Source: Bacteroidota bacterium (GTDB lineage Bacteria; Bacteroidota; Bacteroidia; Flavobacteriales; Flavobacteriaceae). From it: a stretch of 12,691 nucleotides of DNA. The notes under the pieces were generated by a model. The model was not told the DNA's origin. It did not search any database and saw only the letters and a program-made list of their open reading frames with translations. Within the stretch, counting starts at the first letter, position 1. Each line of letters starts with the position of its first letter. Shown one piece after another: positions 5,576 through 11,520 of this stretch. The DNA lies in assembly GCA_023427845.1 (NCBI GenBank), contig JAEYZX010000028.1, forward strand, positions 1 to 12,691, written 5' to 3'. The translations under genes and the position numbers were made by a program.

Positions 5576-8209
5576 TTGGCATCAAAAAATAAAGAGATCA
5601 GGGAAACCCCACTGATGAAGCAATACAATGAAATCAAAAGGAAATATCCCGATGCTTGCCTGTTGTTTCGCGTGGGCGATTTTTATGAGACTTTTGGCGA
5701 AGATGCCGTACGCGCCTCCAAGATCCTGGGAATCGTACTCACGAAAAGGGGAGCAGGTTCTGAAACTGAAACAGAGCTTGCCGGATTTCCGCATCACTCA
5801 TTGAATACCTACTTGCCTAAACTTGTCAAGGCCGGGCTTCGGGTTGCGATTTGCGACCAGCTTGAAGATCCCAAAATGACCAAGACCATCGTAAAACGTG
5901 GCGTAACCGAACTGGTGACACCCGGAGTCTCGATGAACGATGAGGTGCTTCATTCAAAATCGAACAACTTCCTGGCGTCGGTTTATTTTGGGAAGAAGAA
6001 CATCGGTGTGTCGTTTCTTGATGTATCGACAGGCGAGTTCCTGACTTCGCAGGGCAACGAGGAATATATTGACAAACTGTTGCAAAATTTCAGTCCGAGT
6101 GAAGTCTTGATTGCAAAAGCAGACAAGAACCGGTTTAAAGAAATATTCGGCCTCGATTTCCATACGTTTTTTCTTGACGACTGGGTTTTTAAAGAAGATT
6201 ATGCTTTTGAAATACTTACGAAGCATTTCGGTACAATTTCCCTGAAAGGATTTGGAATCGAGGAATTGCAGGAAGGAATAATGGCGGCAGGTGCGGTTTT
6301 GTACTATCTTTCGGAAACTCAGCACAACCGCGTCCAGCATATCACATCGATTCAAAGGATTGCCGAAGATGCCTATGTGTGGATGGACCGGTTTACAATC
6401 CGCAACCTTGAACTCTATCACAGTTATAATCCGAATGCGGTAACTTTATTGGAAGTTATCGATCGGACGCTTTCGCCTATGGGAGGCCGACTACTGAAAC
6501 GATGGCTTGCACTTCCGCTAAAGGATGCGAATAAAATTCGCGAACGGCATGCAGTGGTTGGCTATTTGACAAATAATCGCGAAGTCCTGAATCAGATTCA
6601 AATCCAGATCAAGCAGATTTCCGATCTTGAAAGGTTGATTTCAAAAATCGCGGCGGGAAAAGTGTCGCCCCGTGAAGTAGTATATTTAAAAGAGTCGCTC
6701 GATGCAATTATTCCAATCAAAGGCCTTGCTTTAAAAAGTGAAAATGAGGCTTTAAAGATGATTGGCGATAGCCTGCACGGATGCGAGCTGCTTCGTGAAA
6801 AGATACAAACGGTTTTAAACCCGGAAGCACCGGTTGCAATAGCGAAAGGAAATGCCATTGCAAAAGGAGTGCATGCCGAGCTTGATGAATTGCGTACAAT
6901 CTCGTCATCGGGTAAACAGTTCCTTGACGGAATTGAAAAACGCGAATCCGAAAATACAGGGATTTCATCACTGAAAATTTCCTTCAACAATGTTTTTGGG
7001 TATTATATCGAAGTCCGGAATTCGCATAAAGACAAAGTGCCGTCAGAATGGATTCGGAAGCAGACGCTGGTAAATGCCGAGCGTTATATCACTGAAGAAC
7101 TGAAAGAATACGAATCGAAGATTTTAGGAGCGGAAGAAAAAATCTACAAGCTTGAATGTGAGCTTTTTGAACAGCTCGTTGCGTGGATCGCAACATATAT
7201 TAAGCCTGTTCAGTACAATGCGAACCTGGTCGGGCAGCTTGACTGTCTTACTTCATTTGCGCAACTCGCGCTCGATAACAAATACGTATGCCCCGAAATT
7301 GATGATTCGTTTGAACTTGACATAACAAACGGACGGCATCCCGTAATCGAAAAGCAGCTTCCGGTTGGCACGCCTTATATAGCAAATGATGTTTATCTGG
7401 ATCGTGAGGCACAGCAATTGATTATGATTACCGGTCCCAATATGTCGGGAAAGTCGGCTATTTTGCGGCAAACTGCGCTTATTGTGCTGCTGGCTCAAAT
7501 GGGAAGTTTTGTTCCTGCCGAAAAGGTCCGGATGGGTGTCATCGATAAAATTTTTACGCGTGTAGGCGCATCCGATAACATATCGATGGGCGAATCGACA
7601 TTTATGGTTGAAATGAACGAAACGGCGTCGATCTTAAACAACCTGTCCGATAGAAGCCTCGTGCTTCTTGATGAGATCGGTCGCGGGACAAGTACCTACG
7701 ACGGAATTTCAATTGCATGGGCTATTGCCGAATACCTGCACGAACATCCGGGACGGCCCAAAACGCTTTTTGCGACGCATTATCACGAATTGAATGAAAT
7801 GAGCGAAATTCTGCCTCGTATTCGCAATTTTAATGTATCGGTCAAAGAATTGAAGGATACCGTATTGTTCATCAGAAAACTTGTAGAAGGAGGAAGTGCA
7901 CACAGTTTTGGAATACACGTCGCCAAAATGGCAGGGATGCCCCAAACGGTGATTCTGAAAGCACAGAAACTACTTAAGAAACTCGAAAGGGATCATTCAG
8001 GTGAAGCGCTTAACGGCGTTAGATCGGCCAAAGAGGGTTCAATCATGAAGGGCGAACCGGAACAAATGCAGCTCAGCATCTTCAACCTCGACGATCCGTT
8101 GCTTGAGGAAATCAAGGATGAAATAGTGAATATCGACATCAATACATTGACTCCCGTTGAAGCGTTGATGAAACTCAATGAGATAAAAAGGATGCTCGTA
8201 AAAAAATAA
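5576..8209 (+). CDS. mutS: DNA mismatch repair protein MutS
   Basis: This is a full-length 877-residue MutS, which scans DNA, binds mismatches and small loops, and uses ATP to signal MutL. The mismatch-wedging motif GDFYETF places F36 and E38 at the same numbers as in E. coli. The connector, lever and clamp domains follow (about 130-570). The ATPase core has Walker A GPNMSGKS (620-627), the VLLDEIGRGTST Walker B/signature (D699, E700) and FATHYHEL with H735. Near the C-terminus QLSIF resembles a beta-clamp-binding peptide, followed by the helical PLLEEIKDEI...LTPVEALMKLNEIK tail used for dimer/tetramer contacts. The start is a TTG at 5576: the next ATG, at 5615 (residue 14), would cut into the conserved TPLMKQY segment. 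MutS acts in the cytoplasm; mutL is not in this window. The gene is transcribed away from the DUF1573 gene and towards the tRNA pair. Confidence 0.97.
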   Translation: MASKNKEIRETPLMKQYNEIKRKYPDACLLFRVGDFYETFGEDAVRASKILGIVLTKRGAGSETETELAGFPHHSLNTYLPKLVKAGLRVAICDQLEDPKMTKTIVKRGVTELVTPGVSMNDEVLHSKSNNFLASVYFGKKNIGVSFLDVSTGEFLTSQGNEEYIDKLLQNFSPSEVLIAKADKNRFKEIFGLDFHTFFLDDWVFKEDYAFEILTKHFGTISLKGFGIEELQEGIMAAGAVLYYLSETQHNRVQHITSIQRIAEDAYVWMDRFTIRNLELYHSYNPNAVTLLEVIDRTLSPMGGRLLKRWLALPLKDANKIRERHAVVGYLTNNREVLNQIQIQIKQISDLERLISKIAAGKVSPREVVYLKESLDAIIPIKGLALKSENEALKMIGDSLHGCELLREKIQTVLNPEAPVAIAKGNAIAKGVHAELDELRTISSSGKQFLDGIEKRESENTGISSLKISFNNVFGYYIEVRNSHKDKVPSEWIRKQTLVNAERYITEELKEYESKILGAEEKIYKLECELFEQLVAWIATYIKPVQYNANLVGQLDCLTSFAQLALDNKYVCPEIDDSFELDITNGRHPVIEKQLPVGTPYIANDVYLDREAQQLIMITGPNMSGKSAILRQTALIVLLAQMGSFVPAEKVRMGVIDKIFTRVGASDNISMGESTFMVEMNETASILNNLSDRSLVLLDEIGRGTSTYDGISIAWAIAEYLHEHPGRPKTLFATHYHELNEMSEILPRIRNFNVSVKELKDTVLFIRKLVEGGSAHSFGIHVAKMAGMPQTVILKAQKLLKKLERDHSGEALNGVRSAKEGSIMKGEPEQMQLSIFNLDDPLLEEIKDEIVNIDINTLTPVEALMKLNEIKRMLVKK

Positions 8210-8281
8210 TACAAGCCCTTGTCAATAAAGGAATCGGAATCAGATTGTTATGTTTTTTCGTAAATTTTTTTAATCAAAACT

Positions 8282-8312
8282 TTTGCACAAGTAAATATTT
8301 GTACTACATTTG
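8282..8312 (+). promoter_or_regulatory. Consensus Bacteroidota promoter for the tRNA pair
   Basis: TTTG at 8282-8285 and TACATTTG at 8305-8312 are separated by exactly 19 bases, matching the Bacteroidota housekeeping promoter TTTG-N19-TAnnTTTG at every fixed position. Transcription should start near 8318, about 33 bases before tRNA-Gly. It is the best promoter match in the window, as expected for stable RNA genes. Confidence 0.85.
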
Positions 8313-8319
8313 CCTCCGC

Positions 8320-8333
8320 ATTCCGAAAGGAAT
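8320..8333 (+). repeat. GAAA-tetraloop hairpin in the tRNA leader
   Basis: ATTCC and GGAAT form a perfect 5-bp stem closed by a GAAA (GNRA-class) tetraloop. It begins about two bases after the predicted transcription start, so it would sit at the very 5' end of the tRNA precursor. It could protect the 5' end or have no function. Confidence 0.45.
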
Positions 8334-8350
8334 TCGTTCTTCAAATTATT

Positions 8351-8423
8351 GCGAAAATAGCTCAGTTGGTAGAGCGCGACCTTGCCAAGGTCGAGGTCGC
8401 GGGTTCGAATCCCGTTTTTCGCT
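8351..8423 (+). tRNA. tRNA-Gly (anticodon GCC)
   Basis: The 73-base cloverleaf has acceptor stem GCGAAAA/TTTTCGC (8351-8357 with 8416-8422) and discriminator T at 8423. The D-arm contains AGCTCAGTTGGTAGAGC. The anticodon stem is CGACC/GGTCG with loop TTGCCAA, placing GCC at 8384-8386, and the T-loop is TTCGAAT. The 3' CCA is not encoded. It reads glycine codons GGC and GGT, and is the first gene of a two-tRNA transcript. Confidence 0.97.
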
Positions 8424-8442
8424 CAAGCAAAGTCACAGTGAT

Positions 8443-8528
8443 GCTCGGATGGTGAAATTGGTAGACACGCTGGACTTAAAATCCAGTGGACAGCAATGTC
8501 CGTGCGGGTTCAAGTCCCGCTCTGAGTA
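8443..8528 (+). tRNA. tRNA-Leu (anticodon TAA)
   Basis: This is an 86-base class II tRNA. The acceptor stem GCTCGGA/TCTGAGT (with G-U pairs) has discriminator A at 8528. The anticodon stem CTGGA/TCCAG encloses CTTAAAA, placing TAA at 8477-8479. A long variable arm (about TGGACAGCAATGTCCGT) and T-arm GCGGG-TTCAAGT-CCCGC follow. It reads leucine codons TTA and TTG. It lies 19 bases after tRNA-Gly and directly before a terminator. CCA is not fully encoded (only CA follows the discriminator). Confidence 0.96.
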
Positions 8529-8529
8529 C

Positions 8530-8558
8530 AAAGCCCCAAAGTAATTTGGGGCTTTTTT
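8530..8558 (+). terminator. Rho-independent terminator of the tRNA pair
   Basis: AAAGCCCCAAA and TTTGGGGCTTT form a perfect 11-bp stem with a GTAA loop, followed by further T (six in a row counting the stem end). It begins right at the 3' end of tRNA-Leu and ends 18 bases before the start of the next gene. Confidence 0.93.
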
Positions 8559-8576
8559 ATTTAATACAATTTTGTA

Positions 8577-8930
8577 ATGGGAGCGTTTGTTATCAGTAAG
8601 CGGTTTAATGGCGAATATAAATTTGTGTTCACTTCACGCAAAGGCAAGGTGATTTTTACCAGTAACGGCTATGCGACTGTTCAGGAATGCGAAACCGCGA
8701 TTGAGGTTATCAAACAAAAGGTGACGAGCGAGTCATTTTTAAGTGGCCGCGCATCGGGAGGTAAGTATGCGTTCCGGCTTTCCATTAACGGACACATAAT
8801 TGCTTCCAGCCGTAAATATTCGACCGAACTATTAATGAAAAAAGGGATTGACGAAATTATTCGCTACGGATCGCTGGCGGAGGTTTTAGATTTCTCCGGT
8901 GCCGATTTCATTTTTACTGATTCGGAATAA
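8577..8930 (+). CDS. YegP-like protein with two DUF1508 repeats
   Basis: The 117-residue protein has two tandem copies of the short DUF1508 (YegP) unit. Repeat 1 is at about residues 11-48 (NGEYKFVFTSRKGKVIFTSN, then GYATVQECETAIEVIKQ). Repeat 2 is at about 61-97 (GGKYAFRLSINGHIIASS, then KYSTELLMKKGIDEIIRYG). Each unit is a beta-beta-beta-alpha pattern with the typical Gly-x-Tyr-x-Phe start and an IxxSxxY turn. E. coli YegP is also a two-repeat protein of about this size; its function is unknown. There is no signal peptide, so it is probably cytoplasmic. The ATG at 8577 is the only reasonable start and lies 18 bases after the tRNA terminator, leaving no room for a normal promoter between them. 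A bidirectional terminator follows the stop codon. Confidence 0.85.
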   Translation: MGAFVISKRFNGEYKFVFTSRKGKVIFTSNGYATVQECETAIEVIKQKVTSESFLSGRASGGKYAFRLSINGHIIASSRKYSTELLMKKGIDEIIRYGSLAEVLDFSGADFIFTDSE

Positions 8931-8934
8931 GCCA

Positions 8935-8967
8935 TAAAAAAAGCCTCGCATTGCGAGGCTTGATTTT
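8935..8967. terminator. Bidirectional Rho-independent terminator
   Basis: A perfect 9-bp stem (AAGCCTCGC with GCGAGGCTT, 8941-8961) with an ATT loop is flanked by an A-tract on the left and a T-run on the right. It can therefore terminate both the rightward YegP-like gene (stop at 8930) and the leftward lipoprotein gene (stop at 8982). Confidence 0.9.
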
Positions 8968-8981
8968 TTCTGTAAAGCTAA

Positions 8982-9191
8982 TTACTGAACTGGAGCAGCT
9001 TCAGTAGTAGTTTCAGTAGTTGTAGTTTCAGTAGAAACAGCCATTGTGTCTGTAGACTCAACTGGAGCAACTTCTTCAACTGGAGTTACTTCTTCAACTG
9101 TTGTAGTTTCTTCTGTTTTTTCTTCAGTGTTTTTGCATGATACAACTGAAAAAGCAGCAACTAATGCCAAGCTTAAAAATACTTTTTTCAT
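8982..9191 (-). CDS. Small Thr/Glu-rich lipoprotein
   Basis: The 69-residue product starts with a lipoprotein signal peptide: MKK, a hydrophobic core (residues 4-17), and lipobox VVSC with the lipidated cysteine at C19. The mature part of 51 residues is low-complexity, with 16 Thr and 12 Glu, clusters such as TTTTE and TTTE, and a short VEEVTPVEEVAPVE repeat. It has no recognisable domain and is probably disordered and strongly acidic. The function is unknown. It could be a periplasmic or outer-membrane tether or filler; similar tiny acidic lipoproteins are common in Flavobacteria. Almost all codons in the tail are ACT, GAA, GTT, GCT or CCA, a uniform choice unlike mutS or the folK fusion, which suggests high expression. 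It has an exact -7 box and shares the bidirectional terminator, so it is a stand-alone gene. Confidence 0.85.
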   Translation of the reverse strand: MKKVFLSLALVAAFSVVSCKNTEEKTEETTTVEEVTPVEEVAPVESTDTMAVSTETTTTETTTEAAPVQ

Positions 9192-9228
9192 CTTACTTTA
9201 TAATAAAAGGTTAATTATTAATTCGAGG

Positions 9229-9236
9229 CAAAGATA
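9229..9236 (-). promoter_or_regulatory. Likely -7 box of the lipoprotein gene promoter
   Basis: On the minus strand the sequence is TATCTTTG, an exact TAnnTTTG match 37 bases before the ATG, giving a leader of roughly 30 bases. A TTTTTG lies upstream, but the spacing (16 bases) is shorter than the usual 19. The surrounding 9237-9295 is very AT-rich, with runs of A and T that may act as an UP-like element. Confidence 0.6.
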
Positions 9237-9356
9237 TAAATTTTTTAACACGCAAAAATTATTTTCAAATTTTTTTTAAAAAAATAAAGTCCGTGTATAA
9301 TGAGGCGCTTAGCTTTTATTTATGAAGCCTTTTCTCATTAAAAGTTTCCAATTCCA

Positions 9357-11510
9357 CTACTTCTTTTTTGACTTTTGTTTTGGATGAACGAGTTTCAATT
9401 CGTCGATTATATTTTTTGCTCCCGCATATTTGTCGATGATGAACAGCACATACCGAATATCGACCATAATGTTTCGGCAGATTTCCGGATCATAGTAAAT
9501 ATCGCTCATTGTTCCTTCCCAAACCCTGTCGAAATTAAGGCCGATCAGATTTCCGTGTGCATCTATTGCCGGGCTGCCCGAATTACCACCGGTTGTGTGG
9601 TTTGTTCCAATGAAATTCACAGGCATTTTTCCGTTCACGCCATATTTCCCGTAGTCTTTTTTGTTGTACAACTCAATCAGTTTGGCAGGCACGTCAAATT
9701 CGTAATCACCCGGCACATATTTTTCCATTACGCCATCTAGATAAGTGATGTGCTCGTATGCAACAGCATCCCTTGGCTCGTAACCATCAACTTTTCCGTA
9801 CGTTACACGCAAAGTACTGTTGGCATCAGGAAAAATCCGCGCATCCTTATCGAGTTCCAGAAGCGCTTTCATGTACGTGCGTTGCAGTGCCGAAATGGTC
9901 AGGTTCAATTCCTCGTATTTGTCGGCTATGTTGTCGAAATACATATCAGTAGCTTCTTTTACGAATTTATACCCCGGATCGTTGTTGAGGTTCGCAATCA
10001 CTGTTGCTGCTTCACCTGAAAGAAGATTTTGCAGGCTTGCAAGGTTCGTTAGTTTCGAATTGCTGTAAATGTTGTTTGTAAGCTTTTCGATATCGGCGCC
10101 TTTTAGACTTGCCGGAACAAATTGTTGTGGCGACTTACTGGCGTAGATTTGAACAATGTTTTCGAAGATATCCCGATCAACATCATTGTTGTAGTTCGCA
10201 AATGTGCTTTCGGAAGCTGCAAGGAGATTGTTTTTCCTGTCGGTGAACGATTGTTCTCCACGCTGGATAAAAGCTTGTTCAAGTTGGTATAATTTGAACC
10301 CCAGTTTCAATAAATCGCTATTGGTAAGGATTACTTCGAGAAAATAATCGCGGCTCAAACTATAGGGTGCGATTGCTTTGTAATTCGTCTCGAAATCACG
10401 CAGCAGGTTTCCGTATTCGGCCTGCCTGCCTGCTTTGTTGACTTTTTGCATGAAAGCCGCTTCATGGTTGCGTTTTATGGCTATTGCATTTGACTGTTTC
10501 AAGCCCTGGGTTTCACCAATCCATTTCTTCCAGTAATTGGCAATGCTCGCGTATTTTGAAGCATATTGGATTTTAATCTTTGGATCGTTTCGCATGTATC
10601 CGTCAGCAGCTTTTAATGCGGCATCCCGTATTGCGATTTTTGCAGGATGCAGTTCGTTTACGATTTGCTCAACGGCAACGGCCGGCAGGTACTCGGTGGT
10701 ACGTCCCGGATAACCGAAAACCAGCGTAAAGTCATCTTCTGAAACGCCATCAAGTGATATCGGCAAGAAGTGCTTTGGTGTGTAAGGAACATTGTCTTTT
10801 GAATATTCCGCAGGGCGATTATTTTTGTCGGCATAGATTCGGAACAACGCAAAATCCCCCGTATGGCGTGGCCAAACCCAGTTGTCGGTATCCGATCCGA
10901 ATTTACCTATAGACGAAGGCGGGGCGCCAACAAGCCGAATGTCTTTGTACGTTTCGGTCACGAAAAGCATGTATTGATTTCCTTCGTAGAATGTTCGGAT
11001 TTTATTCTCCTGCCAGCTTTCTTTCGGCAGTGAATTCGACAATGCCGAAATATTATCCTGGATTTTCTTTTGCTTGTCGGCTTCAGCCGGAATTGCCGAA
11101 ACACCTTCAAGAACCTTGGTTGTCACGTCTTCGATTCGGACGATGAATGTTGCGACAAGGTTTTTATTCGGAAGTTCATCCTCCATTTTATACGCCCAAA
11201 ATCCGTTTGTCAGATAATCATTTTCTACCGACGAATGCGATTGGATCTGACTATATCCGCAATGATGGTTCGTAAGCAAAAGGCCTTTTGACGAGATCAC
11301 TTCCGAAGTACAGCCGCCGTTGAAATGCGGTACTGCATCCTTTAGGCTGGAATTGTTGACATCATAAATGTCCTTAACCGACATCTTCATGCCAAGGTTT
11401 TTCATTTCCTTTTCGTTCATGCCTTCCAGAAGTGACGGAATCCACATTCCGCCTTGCTGCGCCTGAGTTTGGAGTACAAATAATAAAAGAAACAGTCTTA
11501 AAAATTTCAT
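9357..11510 (-). CDS. S46 family dipeptidyl-peptidase, DPP11-like
   Basis: The 717-residue protein is a periplasmic serine exopeptidase of family S46 (DPP7/DPP11), which removes dipeptides from the N-terminus of peptides during protein feeding. A Sec signal peptide (residues 1-18, MKFLRLF...QTQA) is followed by GGMWIPSLLEG, the usual mature start. The chymotrypsin-like triad is complete: H83 in TNHHCGY, D219 in WPRHTGDF and S644 in TGGNSGSP. The large helical domain that covers the active site lies between them (about 280-560). The residue 18 positions after the catalytic Ser is Arg (R662, in LNFDRVWEG). In Porphyromonas gingivalis the equivalent Arg marks DPP11 (Asp/Glu at P1), whereas DPP7 has Gly, so I infer acidic-residue specificity. 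The ATG lies 10 bases after the waaA stop codon, so the two are probably co-transcribed. No clear terminator follows. Confidence 0.93.
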   Translation of the reverse strand: MKFLRLFLLLFVLQTQAQQGGMWIPSLLEGMNEKEMKNLGMKMSVKDIYDVNNSSLKDAVPHFNGGCTSEVISSKGLLLTNHHCGYSQIQSHSSVENDYLTNGFWAYKMEDELPNKNLVATFIVRIEDVTTKVLEGVSAIPAEADKQKKIQDNISALSNSLPKESWQENKIRTFYEGNQYMLFVTETYKDIRLVGAPPSSIGKFGSDTDNWVWPRHTGDFALFRIYADKNNRPAEYSKDNVPYTPKHFLPISLDGVSEDDFTLVFGYPGRTTEYLPAVAVEQIVNELHPAKIAIRDAALKAADGYMRNDPKIKIQYASKYASIANYWKKWIGETQGLKQSNAIAIKRNHEAAFMQKVNKAGRQAEYGNLLRDFETNYKAIAPYSLSRDYFLEVILTNSDLLKLGFKLYQLEQAFIQRGEQSFTDRKNNLLAASESTFANYNNDVDRDIFENIVQIYASKSPQQFVPASLKGADIEKLTNNIYSNSKLTNLASLQNLLSGEAATVIANLNNDPGYKFVKEATDMYFDNIADKYEELNLTISALQRTYMKALLELDKDARIFPDANSTLRVTYGKVDGYEPRDAVAYEHITYLDGVMEKYVPGDYEFDVPAKLIELYNKKDYGKYGVNGKMPVNFIGTNHTTGGNSGSPAIDAHGNLIGLNFDRVWEGTMSDIYYDPEICRNIMVDIRYVLFIIDKYAGAKNIIDELKLVHPKQKSKKK

Positions 11511-11520
11511 AGGTATCGAT

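Noticed and set aside
7433..7459. Altered Walker A in MutS (GKSA instead of the common GKST)
   Set aside because: The functional GxxxxGK[S/T] pattern is intact with S627, and the following Ala matches my recollection of Flavobacterium MutS.
8245..8544. 99-residue open frame overlapping both tRNA genes
   Set aside because: It covers the tRNA promoter, both tRNAs and part of the terminator, and its translation simply reads tRNA sequence. It is not a gene.
8545..8574. Promoter for the YegP-like gene (TTTG in the terminator stem plus CAATTTTG)
   Set aside because: The spacing is 18, one -7 position is wrong, and the predicted start of transcription falls after the ATG.
8351..8580. tRNA 3' end as an integration (att) site
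   Set aside because: No integrase, direct repeat of the tRNA end or foreign-looking block follows; the next features are a terminator and an ordinary small gene.
9296..9356. Possible terminator after the S46 peptidase (AATGAG...CTCATT inverted repeat)
   Set aside because: The 6-bp arms are about 29 bases apart with no good inner stem, so it is too weak to call.
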